Both the position numbers and the translations under genes were made by a program. A DNA stretch of 64,000 nucleotides from Xanthobacteraceae bacterium. GTDB lineage: Bacteria; Pseudomonadota; Alphaproteobacteria; Rhizobiales; Xanthobacteraceae. The notes under the pieces are model-generated. The model did not search any database. It was not told where the DNA came from and was given only the letters and a program-made list of their open reading frames with translations. This document shows positions 53,565 through 62,623 of the stretch, piece by piece (positions within the stretch are counted from its first letter, which is position 1; each line of letters opens with the position of its first letter). The stretch is from contig SCUB01000001.1 of assembly GCA_004297465.1 (NCBI GenBank), forward strand, positions 496,001 to 560,000, in the 5' to 3' direction.

Positions 53565-54701
53565 ATGTCCCTGCCCAACCATTTCCGGCTTCAGGCCACC
53601 GACGGCGCCGCGCGCGCCGGCGCGCTGACCACGCCCCACGGTGTCGTGCGCACGCCGGCGTTCATGCCGGTAGGCACGCTGGGGGCGATGAAGGGCGTGC
53701 ACTGGCGCGAGGTGCGCGATGCGGGCGCCGACATCGTGCTCGCCAACACCTACCACCTGATGCTGCGTCCCGGCGCCGAGCGCATCGCCGCGCTGGGCGG
53801 CTTGCAGAAATTCACCACCTGGCCGGGGCCGATCCTGACCGATTCTGGCGGCTTCCAGGTGATGTCGCTGGCGCAACTGCGGAAAGTGACGGAAGAGGGC
53901 GTTGCGTTCCGCTCCCACATCGACGGCGCCAGCGTCGATCTTAGCCCGGAGCGCGCCATCGAGGTGCAGCGGCTATTGGGCTCCGACATCGCCATGCAGC
54001 TCGACGAGTGCGTGCGGCTGCCGGCCGGGCGCGACGAGATCGCGCGCGCCATGGAGCTGTCGCTGCGCTGGGCCGCGCGTTCGCGCCGCGCCTTCGAGAT
54101 TGCAACGCCCGGCGCCATGCTGTTCGGCATCGTGCAGGGCGGCGACGTGCCGGACCTGCGCCATCACAGCGCGGCCGGCCTGATCGACATCGGCTTTCAC
54201 GGCTACGCCATCGGTGGCCTCGCGGTCGGCGAGCCGCAGGCGGTGATGCTGGCGATGCTGGAGGAGACCGCGCCGCTGCTGCCCACCGAACGGCCGCGCT
54301 ACCTGATGGGCGTCGGCACGCCGGAGGATATCCTCGAAGCGGTGGGGCGTGGCATCGACATGTTCGACTGCGTGCTGCCGACCCGCAACGGCCGCCACGG
54401 CCTGGCGTTCACGCGGCGCGGACCGGTCAACCTGCGCAACGCCCGTCACGCCGAGGATCCGCGCCCGCTCGACGACGAGAGCCCGTGGCCGGCGACCCGC
54501 ACTTACGCGCGCGCCTACCTGCATCATCTCGTCAAGGCCAACGAAACGCTGGGCGCGATGCTGCTCTCTGAAATCAACATCGCCTATTATCAGAGCCTGA
54601 TGGCGGGTATACGCGCCGCCATCGCCGCGGGGACATTCACGTCATTCCGCGACGCGGCGCGAGAGAACTGGGCGCGCGGCGACATCGCGCCGCGTGCCTA
54701 G
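53565..54701 (+). CDS. tgt: Queuine tRNA-ribosyltransferase
   Basis: tRNA-guanine transglycosylase, 378 residues, exchanging guanine 34 for preQ1. Active-site aspartates are in [13 protein letters not shown] and [15 protein letters not shown]. The usual zinc-binding CxCxxC near the C-terminus is missing: the equivalent segment reads [20 protein letters not shown], with only the histidine retained. The enzyme otherwise looks intact, so zinc may be absent or bound differently. Confidence 0.93.
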   Translation: MSLPNHFRLQATDGAARAGALTTPHGVVRTPAFMPVGTLGAMKGVHWREVRDAGADIVLANTYHLMLRPGAERIAALGGLQKFTTWPGPILTDSGGFQVMSLAQLRKVTEEGVAFRSHIDGASVDLSPERAIEVQRLLGSDIAMQLDECVRLPAGRDEIARAMELSLRWAARSRRAFEIATPGAMLFGIVQGGDVPDLRHHSAAGLIDIGFHGYAIGGLAVGEPQAVMLAMLEETAPLLPTERPRYLMGVGTPEDILEAVGRGIDMFDCVLPTRNGRHGLAFTRRGPVNLRNARHAEDPRPLDDESPWPATRTYARAYLHHLVKANETLGAMLLSEINIAYYQSLMAGIRAAIAAGTFTSFRDAARENWARGDIAPRA

Positions 54702-54722
54702 AGCCGCGAGGGTCTACCGCGC

Positions 54723-54947
54723 TTAATGGCAGATGTACGGCCGCCGGACATGGCTGCTGACAAAGCCATAGCTGCAATTGTCGCAGGTCCACAGATAGCG
54801 GATGGTGTTTTCACCTATCACCGCGCCGGCTTCCGCCGCGATCATGGTATCAGCGCAAATTGGGCACACCGGAAGTTCACTCTCGCGCGGTTCGCGGGTG
54901 AGGTCGGTGGCTCCCAATGTTCCCAATGATCCGGGCGTCTGCGGCAT
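54723..54947 (-). CDS. Small zinc-ribbon protein
   Basis: A 74-residue protein with two Cys pairs, CPICADTM and TCDNCSYGF, forming a probable zinc ribbon. Start at 54947 has AGGAG 8 bases upstream. The family is not recognised; convergent with tgt. Confidence 0.72.
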   Translation of the reverse strand: MPQTPGSLGTLGATDLTREPRESELPVCPICADTMIAAEAGAVIGENTIRYLWTCDNCSYGFVSSHVRRPYICH

Positions 54948-55447
54948 TGCATCGTCTCCTGCGCGGGATGGCGTTACACAACTGGGCAATCAGGATGGAC
55001 GTCAGCGAGTCAGGACTGGCTATGAATGCTGATCGGCAATGATCGCGCGCGGGACTTGGACCCGGACACTTCCTTACGCAACCTACACACTCATTCCGGG
55101 CGGATGTTAGTCCGATCCATCACGTCCGCGCGAGCTAAATCTTATCCCGTCAAAATTTTTTGATGACGCACTGCAATAGACATTTTCCCGTCATGTACGT
55201 CGAACCGAAGACTTCGATTAAAAAGCCGAACCATGAATTTGCCTGCGATGCGATCGCAGCGGTGCGTCGAGTCGAGAATGGCGTTCTCTCGTTACGGCGC
55301 GGACAGGTACAACTTTCCAATATTTTCCATGCCGCCGTGAATTCTTCGCGGTGTGAAATTCCTGCTTGCGCGGCGGCGAAGGTGCCCAATAATACCCGCC
55401 GACCTTCGCCCACCGTTTTATCGCATCACGATATTTTGGAGTTCGCC
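54948..55447. other. Intergenic region upstream of cysK
   Basis: About 500 bp, lower in GC than its flanks. The reading frame of cysK stays open from about 55160 but the implied 96 extra residues show no CysK homology and no good ribosome site. An imperfect inverted repeat (GTCAAAATTTTTTGATGAC, about 55148) is present. Probably promoter and leader. Confidence 0.5.
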
Positions 55448-56425
55448 ATGGACGCCGCTACCCCTTCTTCCGCCAAGTTCGCTCCCGGCCGTGGCCGCAT
55501 CTACGACAGCATCACCGATGCCATCGGCGATACTCCGCTGGTGCGCCTGCGCAAGCTTCCCGAGCAGCGCGGCGTCAAGGCAACCATCCTGGCCAAGCTG
55601 GAATATTTCAATCCGGCGGCCAGCGTGAAGGACCGTATCGGCGTCGCCATGATCACGGCCGCCGAGGAAGCCGGGCTGATCAAGCCGGATACCGTGCTGG
55701 TCGAGCCGACCTCCGGCAACACCGGCATCGCGCTCGCTTTCGTCGCCGCCTCGCGCGGCTACCGGCTCAAGCTGGTGATGCCGGAGTCGATGTCGATCGA
55801 GCGGCGCAAGATCCTCGCCTTCCTCGGCGCCGAACTGGTGCTCACGCCCGCCGCGCAGGGCATGAAGGGAGCCATTGCCACCGCCGAGGAACTGGTGCGC
55901 ACCACACCCAACGCGGTGATGCCCCAGCAGTTCAAGAACCTCGCCAATCCGGACATCCACCGCCGCACCACGGCGGAGGAGATCTGGAACGATACCAAGG
56001 GTGGCGTCGACATCCTGATCTCTGGCATCGGCACCGGCGGCACCGTGACCGGCGTCGGCCAGGTCATCAAGCCGCGCAAGCCCTCGCTCCACATCGTCGC
56101 GGTGGAACCGGAGGAAAGCCCGGTGCTGTCGGGCGGCGCGCCGGGGCCGCACAAGATCCAGGGCCTCGGAGCCGGCTTTGTGCCGGAAATCCTCGACCGC
56201 TCGGTGATCGACGAGGTCATCAAGGTCAATAGCGCCACGGCGGTTGAAACCTCGCGGGCGCTGGCGCGCAACGAGGGCATCCTCGGCGGCATCTCATCGG
56301 GGGCGGCGATCGCCGCGGCGATCGAGGTCGGCAAGCGGCCGGAGAACGCCGGCAAGACCATCGTCGTGATCATTCCCTCGTTCTCGGAGCGCTACCTCTC
56401 GACCATCCTGTTCGAGGGGATTTAG
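55448..56425 (+). CDS. cysK: Cysteine synthase (O-acetylserine sulfhydrylase)
   Basis: PLP enzyme of 325 residues that makes cysteine from O-acetylserine and sulfide. The PLP lysine is in [11 protein letters not shown], the substrate loop is [12 protein letters not shown], the phosphate-binding loop [12 protein letters not shown]. The start at 55448 gives the family length. Confidence 0.96.
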   Translation: MDAATPSSAKFAPGRGRIYDSITDAIGDTPLVRLRKLPEQRGVKATILAKLEYFNPAASVKDRIGVAMITAAEEAGLIKPDTVLVEPTSGNTGIALAFVAASRGYRLKLVMPESMSIERRKILAFLGAELVLTPAAQGMKGAIATAEELVRTTPNAVMPQQFKNLANPDIHRRTTAEEIWNDTKGGVDILISGIGTGGTVTGVGQVIKPRKPSLHIVAVEPEESPVLSGGAPGPHKIQGLGAGFVPEILDRSVIDEVIKVNSATAVETSRALARNEGILGGISSGAAIAAAIEVGKRPENAGKTIVVIIPSFSERYLSTILFEGI

Positions 56426-56479
56426 AACTCCTCGGGACCCTGACAAAGTTAAGGATCCGGCGTGACGAAGTCTTTCCCT

Positions 56480-56559
56480 CGTCATGCGCGGGCTTGACCC
56501 GCGCATCCATCTCCATGATCAGAAGAAGATGGATGGCCGGGTCAAGCCCGGCCATGACG
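56480..56559. repeat. Bipartite palindromic intergenic repeat (complete copy)
   Basis: Two hairpins, CGTCATGCGCGGGCTTGACC...GCGCATCCATCT and AGATGGATGGCCGGGTCAAG...CATGACG, face each other around a short spacer, making an 80-bp near-palindrome. It is the reference copy for related elements at 19.2, 34.2, 36.5 and 50.2 kb. It sits between the convergent ends of cysK and the DUF4863 gene. Confidence 0.9.
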
Positions 56560-56569
56560 AAATGAGAGG

Positions 56570-57052
56570 CTAGCGCCCGGTGAATTCGATCGCCCCGCCC
56601 GGCAACAGATACAGCACCAGCGCCTGACCGTCGCGCACGGTCGGGCGATGGCCGGAATTGGGGCCGTAGATACACCAGCCGCGGCCCTTGCCGTCGAAGG
56701 TCGCGGTCGGCGTGACCGGCATCACCAGGCAGATCTCGCCGTTGGGATGGCGGTGATGCGGGCCGATGACGTCGGTCAGCTCGACTACGTCGACGCTGAG
56801 GTCGAAGGTGTCGGGAGCGGGCTCGACGATGCGGCCGAAACGGCGGCCTTCTTCGCCCTGCGCGCACATCCAGCCCACCGCGATCGCCTGATGACAGGCC
56901 GCCTCGATGGCGCGCACGTCTGTTCCGTCGCCTGGAAACAGCCCGTTGAGGTGCTTGCCGAGCGCGTCGTCGACCGCATGCCCGTCGATGGCAGCGCACA
57001 CCGGCAGCATCATGGCGCGGAAGGCTTCGGGTGAAATGGCGGTCACGGTCAT
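56570..57052 (-). CDS. DUF4863 family protein (4-hydroxylaminobenzoate lyase-like)
   Basis: A 160-residue protein whose sequence DVVELTDVIGPHHRHPNGEICLVMP and ATFDGKGRGWCIYGPNSGHRPTV...ALVLYLLPGGAIEFTGR matches the DUF4863 family, which includes PnbB, a lyase acting on 4-hydroxylaminobenzoate. The His-rich GPHHRHPNGE likely binds metal in a cupin-like barrel. The CaiB/BaiF gene lies just upstream on the same strand (88-base gap). The true substrate here is unknown. Confidence 0.8.
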   Translation of the reverse strand: MTVTAISPEAFRAMMLPVCAAIDGHAVDDALGKHLNGLFPGDGTDVRAIEAACHQAIAVGWMCAQGEEGRRFGRIVEPAPDTFDLSVDVVELTDVIGPHHRHPNGEICLVMPVTPTATFDGKGRGWCIYGPNSGHRPTVRDGQALVLYLLPGGAIEFTGR

Positions 57053-57139
57053 GGCGAGGGTCCATCGTGGGAGGAGGCGGCAATGCCGCCCGCGATCAAG
57101 CCGCTACGATGGCAATGTCCGGAGCCGGTTTCAAGCGGC

Positions 57140-58345
57140 TCACGCGCCGGCCGCCCCGTCATGGACAATGCCGCTGGCCACCAGATCGTCGCATTCGGCG
57201 CCTGAGAAGCCGGCCTCGGCCAGCACCGCGCGGCTGTGCTCGCCATAGCGCGGCGCGAAGCCCATGTGCGTCGGCCCCAGAAGATCGACCGAGGGCGGCT
57301 GCAACCGCAACACGCGGCCGTCGGGCAGGGCGGTCGTGGTCATCTTGCGCGCCACCGCCTCCAGCTCCGCGACCTGGCGGATGGTGTTGATCGGCGCGCA
57401 CGGAATGGTGGCGCGCTTCAGGTCGTTCAGCAATTCGGCGATGGGGTGGCGGCGCGTGACGGCGGCGATGTCGGCATGGATCGCCGCGCGCTCGGCGTGG
57501 CGGCCCTCGTTGGTGCGGCGCACCGTGTTGGCGACGGATGCGAACTTGGCGATCTCGGTCAGCCGCTTCCACTGCACGTCGCTGCCGATCGCCATGAAGA
57601 TGAAGCCGTCGCTGGTCGGATAGGCGTTGGTCGGGATGAACTTGCGGTGCTCGTTGCCGACGCGGCCGATCTCGCTCGGGTCGGGATCGAAATTGATCAG
57701 CGGCAGCGTGGTGATCAGCCATGAGGCCGCCGCCTGCAGCATCGAGACATGGATGGTGCGCGCAAGGCCGGTCTCGGCGCGGTCGAGCAGAGCCTCCATC
57801 ACCGAAGCGTAGAGTTCGTCACCGGCCTTGAGGTCGATCAGCGGCACGCCGCACAGCATCGGCGGGCCGTCGCGCTCGCCGGTCAGTTCCATGAAGCCGG
57901 CCATCGCCTGGGTCGCCGGATCGTAGCCTGGCGCGTCGGGATAGTCCGGCCCCATCGCCGAGATGCCGGCCCAGATCAGGTCGGGCTTGGCTTTCCGCAA
58001 GGTATCGGGGTCGATGCCGAGTTGGGCATAGCGCTTCGGGATGGTGTTGCAGCAGAACACGTCGGCGTCGAGTTCGCGGATCAGCCGGCGCAGCACCTCA
58101 TGGCCGTGCGGCGACTTGAGGTTGAGCGCGATAGCTTCCTTGCCGACGTTCTGGGCGATGAAATAGCTGCGGCGGTCGTCGCCGGCGACGCGCTTGCCGA
58201 TGTACCGGTTGGGATCGCCCGGCAGCCCGTCGCCGCTCGGCGTCGATTCGATGCGGATGACGCGCCAGCCCTTGTGCACGAAACGCAGCGTCGCATAGGG
58301 CAGCGACAGCGCCTGCTCAAGCGACAGGATAGTACGGCGTTTCAT
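57140..58345 (-). CDS. Family III CoA-transferase (CaiB/BaiF)
   Basis: A 401-residue CoA-transferase. Seen: [13 protein letters not shown] near the N-terminus, [15 protein letters not shown], and the catalytic aspartate in [17 protein letters not shown]. Such enzymes move CoA between carboxylic acids. It precedes DUF4863 and is probably co-transcribed with it. Two operator-like inverted repeats lie 19 and 106 bases upstream of the start. Together they may handle an aromatic or branched acid (inference). Confidence 0.88.
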   Translation of the reverse strand: MKRRTILSLEQALSLPYATLRFVHKGWRVIRIESTPSGDGLPGDPNRYIGKRVAGDDRRSYFIAQNVGKEAIALNLKSPHGHEVLRRLIRELDADVFCCNTIPKRYAQLGIDPDTLRKAKPDLIWAGISAMGPDYPDAPGYDPATQAMAGFMELTGERDGPPMLCGVPLIDLKAGDELYASVMEALLDRAETGLARTIHVSMLQAAASWLITTLPLINFDPDPSEIGRVGNEHRKFIPTNAYPTSDGFIFMAIGSDVQWKRLTEIAKFASVANTVRRTNEGRHAERAAIHADIAAVTRRHPIAELLNDLKRATIPCAPINTIRQVAELEAVARKMTTTALPDGRVLRLQPPSVDLLGPTHMGFAPRYGEHSRAVLAEAGFSGAECDDLVASGIVHDGAAGA

Positions 58346-58363
58346 CCCCGGCCTTCTTTGATT

Positions 58364-58377
58364 TTACAGATATGTAA
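58364..58377 (-). promoter_or_regulatory. Operator-like inverted repeat 1 upstream of CaiB gene
   Basis: TTACA-GATA-TGTAA, 19 bases before the CoA-transferase start, resembling TetR/GntR-type operators. A very similar site lies 74 bases further upstream. Confidence 0.55.
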
Positions 58378-58450
58378 GATGATGGAATCGCTGTTCAGCG
58401 TCAAGATCAATAGGAATGCGCTGGCGTATGAGCTGGCAGGCAAATCAATT

Positions 58451-58463
58451 TTACGGATCGTAA
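58451..58463 (-). promoter_or_regulatory. Operator-like inverted repeat 2 upstream of CaiB gene
   Basis: TTACG-GAT-CGTAA. Context (ATTTTAC.GAT..GTAAG) matches that of site 1, so both likely bind the same regulator. Confidence 0.5.
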
Positions 58464-58589
58464 GGTGACGCGGCGCGATGAGCTTATAAAACACGCCAAG
58501 GAGCACAGGTATAGTAAGTTTGAGCGTTTGGCTCTCTCCAAAGCGCTTAAGCGAGTTGCAGGGAAAGGGAAATAGGGCCGCTTGGAAGT

Positions 58590-58818
58590 ATGTTTGGGCT
58601 TCGGCCCGAACATGATCGAGCACTAATTCGAGAAGCAGTAAAGCGGCGAGCGCAAGGCAAATGCGACTATTGCGGCGAGTCAGGATTTAAGTGTGAAGAC
58701 GGCTCCCGCTATTTGGAATGTCACCACATCATTGCGCTTGCAAACGACGGGGCTGACCGCATTACGAATGTAAGCGCTTTGCCCGCAACATCACCGCGAT
58801 GCTCATTTTAGCGCAAAC
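58590..58818 (+). pseudogene. HNH endonuclease, frameshifted near its end
   Basis: From ATG 58590 the frame encodes REAVKRRAQGKCDYCGESGF and ECHHIIALANDGADRITNVSAL, the first two thirds of an HNH nuclease, with a CxxC and the catalytic ECHHI. It then runs to an unrelated end (PATSPRCSF). The expected last motif appears in the next frame: LCPQHHRDAHF, at about 58777-58809. A net +1 shift near 58780 therefore breaks the gene. The second frame has no stop until the end of the cupin gene. Confidence 0.7.
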
Positions 58819-58953
58819 GTGATGCCGGAGAGCCATCCGCACCTCACATCCAGACTTCCAGGAAATCCAAAAAATCACTACCATTCATTTGCGTTTGGGA
58901 TTTATCCAGGGAAACCCGGTTTGGTTTTTAATAACAAACTTAGGGAGGAAGTG

Positions 58954-59322
58954 ATGACTGGAAAAATGGAACGCAAACCGCTCGACAAGCCCGACGAAAC
59001 GCGCGCGTTCAAGAATGAAAAGGGAAAGCTTGAGGTTGTCACAGTCGGCGGTCAAACCTTTGGCCGGGGCGTATTCGAACCCGGATGGCGCTGGTCGGAA
59101 CACGTTAAGCCGATCGCTGGAACGCCGTCTTGCCAAGCGGCGCACACCGGCTATGTCCTTGAAGGGCGCATGATCGTGAAGATGGACGACGGTACCCAAG
59201 TCGAGTTCGGCCCCGGTGATGCATTCTATATGCCGCCCGGTCACGACGCATGGATCGTCGGCGATAAGCGTTGCGTGTTGATCGACTTTACCGGTGTGGC
59301 GAAGTACGCAAAGCCCGCCTGA
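58954..59322 (+). CDS. Cupin-domain protein
   Basis: A 122-residue cupin. Motif 1 region is GYVLEGRMIVKMDDGTQVEFGPGDAFYMPPGHDAW, typical of the cupin_2 fold. Start at 58954 follows a strong AGGGAGG site, so it is translated independently of the broken HNH frame with which it is contiguous. Base composition here is lower in GC than in the core genes. Function unknown. Confidence 0.82.
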   Translation: MTGKMERKPLDKPDETRAFKNEKGKLEVVTVGGQTFGRGVFEPGWRWSEHVKPIAGTPSCQAAHTGYVLEGRMIVKMDDGTQVEFGPGDAFYMPPGHDAWIVGDKRCVLIDFTGVAKYAKPA

Positions 59323-59479
59323 TATCAATACGTCGGGTTCTGGCCGGGATACCAAGCGACGCCGCTGTTGGTGGGCGGCTGATTTCTTGCGGGCCCGAAA
59401 CGTCCCGCGCGGGCCCCGGGGATCATTACCGAGCATGAGGGTGAAAGGGGTGCCTTAGCCCCATTGGAAAATTCCCTGA

Positions 59480-59507
59480 AAGTCTCACGTGAGACTTCCC
59501 GGGAAGT
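59480..59507. promoter_or_regulatory. Two overlapping palindromes
   Basis: AAGTCTCACGTGAGACTT (59480-59497) and ACTTCCCGGGAAGT (59494-59507) share four bases. The first has the TCACGTGA core of ParB parS sites; the second resembles the TTTCCCGGGAAA Noc site of Bacillus. The resemblance is partial. Likely protein-binding sites of unknown identity. Confidence 0.45.
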
Positions 59508-59559
59508 CACAAGTTCGCGGATCGTTCCTCAGGAGTTGGTTCTAAGCCGCTGATTTTAT

Positions 59560-59635
59560 TGGTGAGCGCGCTGGGACTCGAACCCAGGACCACCTGATTA
59601 AAAGTCAGGTGCTCTACCAACTGAGCTACGCGCTC
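59560..59635 (-). tRNA. tRNA-Lys (anticodon UUU)
   Basis: A 76-nt cloverleaf including an encoded CCA. Acceptor GAGCGCG pairs with CGCGCTC, the D-arm is GCTCAGTTGGTAGAGC, the anticodon stem CCTGA/TCAGG holds loop CTTTTAA (anticodon TTT), and the T-arm has GGTTCGAGTCC. Transcribed on the minus strand. Confidence 0.96.
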
Positions 59636-59775
59636 GAAATCCGAAATCCCCGTGGGGGGGAGCTGACCGTAAATCAGCCGCCGCGACGGCGACCGGCCAG
59701 ATCATTCACGAACCGGAATTTCAGCCGCTGTGTAGGGTCTCCACCCGGCAGGGTCAAGCCTGTCCAGGCGGCCGC

Positions 59776-62427
59776 TCACGGCGCCTCCTTGGGCGCCTTG
59801 GCGGGCAGCCGCGAGGCCAGTTGCAGCGGCGACCGCCAGCCGATCATGACCACGGCGCGCTTGCGCAGGTGGCGCCAGAACAGGAACTGGTTGACGCGGG
59901 AGTTCTCCAGCATGGCGATGAACACCGCCGACAGGAACGGCAGGCTTTCCAGCACCAGCACGGCGGCGAAGATGTCGATCTCGCGCACCATTTTCTGGTT
60001 GGTCGTCACCAGCACGACCGCGCCGATCAGCAGGAGCGCGCCGATCACCGCTTCCCAAAACGCCTGGAACTCCACCGACATCAGCGACAGGCCGCCCTTG
60101 GAGGTGCGCGCGAACGGCAGGTGATCCTTGATCAGCCCGTTGCCGACGGCGCGCGCCACCGTCCATTGCACCGACATCGCCGCGATCATGGCGCCGAGCA
60201 TCTGCTTGACGTTGACGTCGACGCGCAGCCGGTAGAGCGCGATGAAGTGCACCAGCGACACCGCGAAGGCGGCGATGATCGGGAGGGTCAGGATGCGGTC
60301 GGGGATGGCGATGTCGGCGAAGGCGACGATCGGCACCCAGATCAGGTTGAGCAGCGCCACGACGACGCCGAGGCTTTCAGCGCCGAGCCAGTTGAGCCAG
60401 CCGAGCGTGAATTCGCGCTTCTGGCCGGGGTCGAGGCGGCTTTCGCCGGGCAGGAAGCGCCGCCAGTGCTTCTTGACGATCTGGAAGCCGCCATAGGCCC
60501 AGCGGTGGCGCTGCTTCTTGAACGCCTCGTAGGTGTCGGGCAACAGGCCATGGCCATAGCGCCGGTTGGTGTAGTGGGTGAGCCAGCCCTGTTCGATGAT
60601 GGCAAGGCCAAGGTCGGTGTCCTCGCAGATGGTGTCGCTCGACCAGCTTCCGGCCATGTCCATCGCGGCGCGGCGCACCAGGCACATGGTGCCGTGGACG
60701 ATGATGGCGTTGGTCTCGTTGCGTTCCACCATGCCGATGTCGAAGAAGCCGGCATATTCGCCGTTCATCATGTAGTGCATCAGCGAGCGGTCGCCGTCGC
60801 GATGGTCCTGCGGCGCCTGCACCAGGCCGACGCGCGGATCGGCGAAGGCGGGCACCAGGTCCTTGAGCCAGTCGCGCGTCACCACATAGTCGGCGTCGAT
60901 GATGCCGATGATCTCGGCGTCGGGCGCGGTGGCGTTGAGCGCGAGCCGCAGCGCGCCGGCCTTGAAGCCTTCGACCTTCTGGGCGTTGATGAACTTGAAG
61001 CGGTCGCCGAGCCGGGCGCAGTGCTCCTCGATCGGGCGCGTGAAGGCGGGGTCGGGCGTGTTGTTGATGATGACCACGCATTCGAAGTTCGGGTAGTCGA
61101 GGCGCGCCACCGCGTCGAGCGTCTGCTTGAGCATCTCCGGCGGCTCGAAATAGGCCGGCACGTGGATCGACACCTTGGGGGGGGCGGCTTGCGGGGCGTC
61201 CGGCGCGGCGGGCGGGGCTTGCAGCAGCCGCCGGGGGCCGCGGCCGAAGGCGATGGCCGCGATCTCCTCGATCCGCGCCATGGCGATCAGCACCAAGGGC
61301 ACCAGCAGCACCAGGCCGAGGCCGAGCGCGAAGGCCGAGCCGGCGACGAAGTAATGCCCCTGCCAGTAGGCGAACACGGTGGCGAACCAGGCGCCGATGC
61401 CTTGCGCGGCGCTGCCCAGCACCACGACCTGCATGACCGTCGGCCGCGGCAGCCGCAGCACGGGGAGCGAGAACAGGATGCCGATCAGGATCGCGAGCCC
61501 CGCCTGCTTCCAGAAGGTGGCATCGATCACCGGGCCGGTCCAGGCGAACTTCGGATTACGCGAGGCATCGAGAATACCCCAGTAAGGGCCGACGCCGCCC
61601 TCGAAGAACTTCCACGGCTGGTCGATGGATTCGACGATGTTGTATTCCATGCCGATGGTTTCGGCGCGCGACACGAAGGTGCGCAGCACCACGGCCTGCT
61701 CGAAGCGGCCCGGAGTGGCGGCGCGCAGGTTGTAGCCGGCGCTGGGCCAGCCGAATTCGGCGATCACGATGCGCTTGCCGGGGAAGGCCTCGCGAAGCTT
61801 CTGATAGATGATGAAGGCCTGATCGACAGCCTGCTTGTCGGAGAACCCCTCCCAGTACGGCAGGATGTGCGCGGCGATGAAGTCAACGGACGCCGCCAGC
61901 TCCGGGTGTTCGAGCCAGATGTTCCAGATTTCGCCGGTGGTGACCGGAACATCAACCGATCTCTTCACCCGCTGGATGAGCTTGATGAGGTCCTCGACCT
62001 TCTGCTCGCCGCGGTAGATCGTCTCGTTGCCGACCACGACGCCGTTGATATTGCCGTTTCGACGGGCGAGGTCGATGGCCGCTTCCATCTCGCGCTCGTT
62101 GCGGTCGGTGTTTTTGTCGATCCAGGCACCGATCGTGACCTTGAGCCCGGCCTCGGCGGCGAGCGGGGGCACCATCTCGACGCCGCCCGTCGAGGAATAG
62201 AGCCGGATGGCGCGCGTCATCGGCGCCAGCACCTTCATGTCGGCGCGGATCTTCTCGGTGGTCGGGATGTTGTCGACGTCGGGGTGGCCGCTGCCCTGGA
62301 ACGGCGCGTAGGACATGCTGGGCAGGATGCCGGTGAAATCCGGCGCTTTTTCCTGTCCGCGCAGAAAGCCCCAGATCGCCGCATGCAGGGCTACAACACA
62401 CGCAAGAACGGCGACGACAATACGCAT
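59776..62427 (-). CDS. Beta-glucan synthase: GH17-like domain fused to GT2 glycosyltransferase (NdvB-like)
   Basis: An 883-residue membrane enzyme. After an N-terminal span (VVAVLACVVALHAAIWGFL), residues about 30-310 form a GH17-like domain with VVVGNETIYRG (acid/base Glu) and IVIAEFGWPS (nucleophile Glu). Several spans follow, then a GT2 domain with DADYVV, ICEDTDLG and QRHRWAYGG, and a C-terminal bundle of spans. This matches the NdvB-type cyclic beta-1,3/1,6-glucan synthases of Bradyrhizobium. The start at 62427 places the first span at the N-terminus. Confidence 0.88.
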   Translation of the reverse strand: MRIVVAVLACVVALHAAIWGFLRGQEKAPDFTGILPSMSYAPFQGSGHPDVDNIPTTEKIRADMKVLAPMTRAIRLYSSTGGVEMVPPLAAEAGLKVTIGAWIDKNTDRNEREMEAAIDLARRNGNINGVVVGNETIYRGEQKVEDLIKLIQRVKRSVDVPVTTGEIWNIWLEHPELAASVDFIAAHILPYWEGFSDKQAVDQAFIIYQKLREAFPGKRIVIAEFGWPSAGYNLRAATPGRFEQAVVLRTFVSRAETIGMEYNIVESIDQPWKFFEGGVGPYWGILDASRNPKFAWTGPVIDATFWKQAGLAILIGILFSLPVLRLPRPTVMQVVVLGSAAQGIGAWFATVFAYWQGHYFVAGSAFALGLGLVLLVPLVLIAMARIEEIAAIAFGRGPRRLLQAPPAAPDAPQAAPPKVSIHVPAYFEPPEMLKQTLDAVARLDYPNFECVVIINNTPDPAFTRPIEEHCARLGDRFKFINAQKVEGFKAGALRLALNATAPDAEIIGIIDADYVVTRDWLKDLVPAFADPRVGLVQAPQDHRDGDRSLMHYMMNGEYAGFFDIGMVERNETNAIIVHGTMCLVRRAAMDMAGSWSSDTICEDTDLGLAIIEQGWLTHYTNRRYGHGLLPDTYEAFKKQRHRWAYGGFQIVKKHWRRFLPGESRLDPGQKREFTLGWLNWLGAESLGVVVALLNLIWVPIVAFADIAIPDRILTLPIIAAFAVSLVHFIALYRLRVDVNVKQMLGAMIAAMSVQWTVARAVGNGLIKDHLPFARTSKGGLSLMSVEFQAFWEAVIGALLLIGAVVLVTTNQKMVREIDIFAAVLVLESLPFLSAVFIAMLENSRVNQFLFWRHLRKRAVVMIGWRSPLQLASRLPAKAPKEAP

Positions 62428-62623
62428 CGCGATCAGCCAATCGGGGCTGGAAATGACAGGGCTACGAACCTGACCCCTCGGTTCGACCAGGCTGCGCCCC
62501 TCCGGAAGCATTTCCGGTCCGCAGCAAACCACGCGTTTCTTATATCACGCTCCTTGAACAGTTGATGAAGGAGCGTGGCGAATTGTTGACGCAATTGGCG
62601 GACCGGACAGGCGGGTAGCGCGA

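Noticed and set aside
55160-55447. N-terminal extension of cysK by 96 residues
   Set aside because: No homology to CysK proteins, poor initiation signals; ATG 55448 gives the family length.
58342-58623. Minus-strand open frame upstream of the CoA-transferase
   Set aside because: It covers the operator region and has no recognisable product.
59821-62565. Long open frame (about 910 codons) antisense to the glucan synthase
   Set aside because: Same reason: it lacks any family motif, whereas the opposite strand encodes clear GH17 and GT2 motifs.
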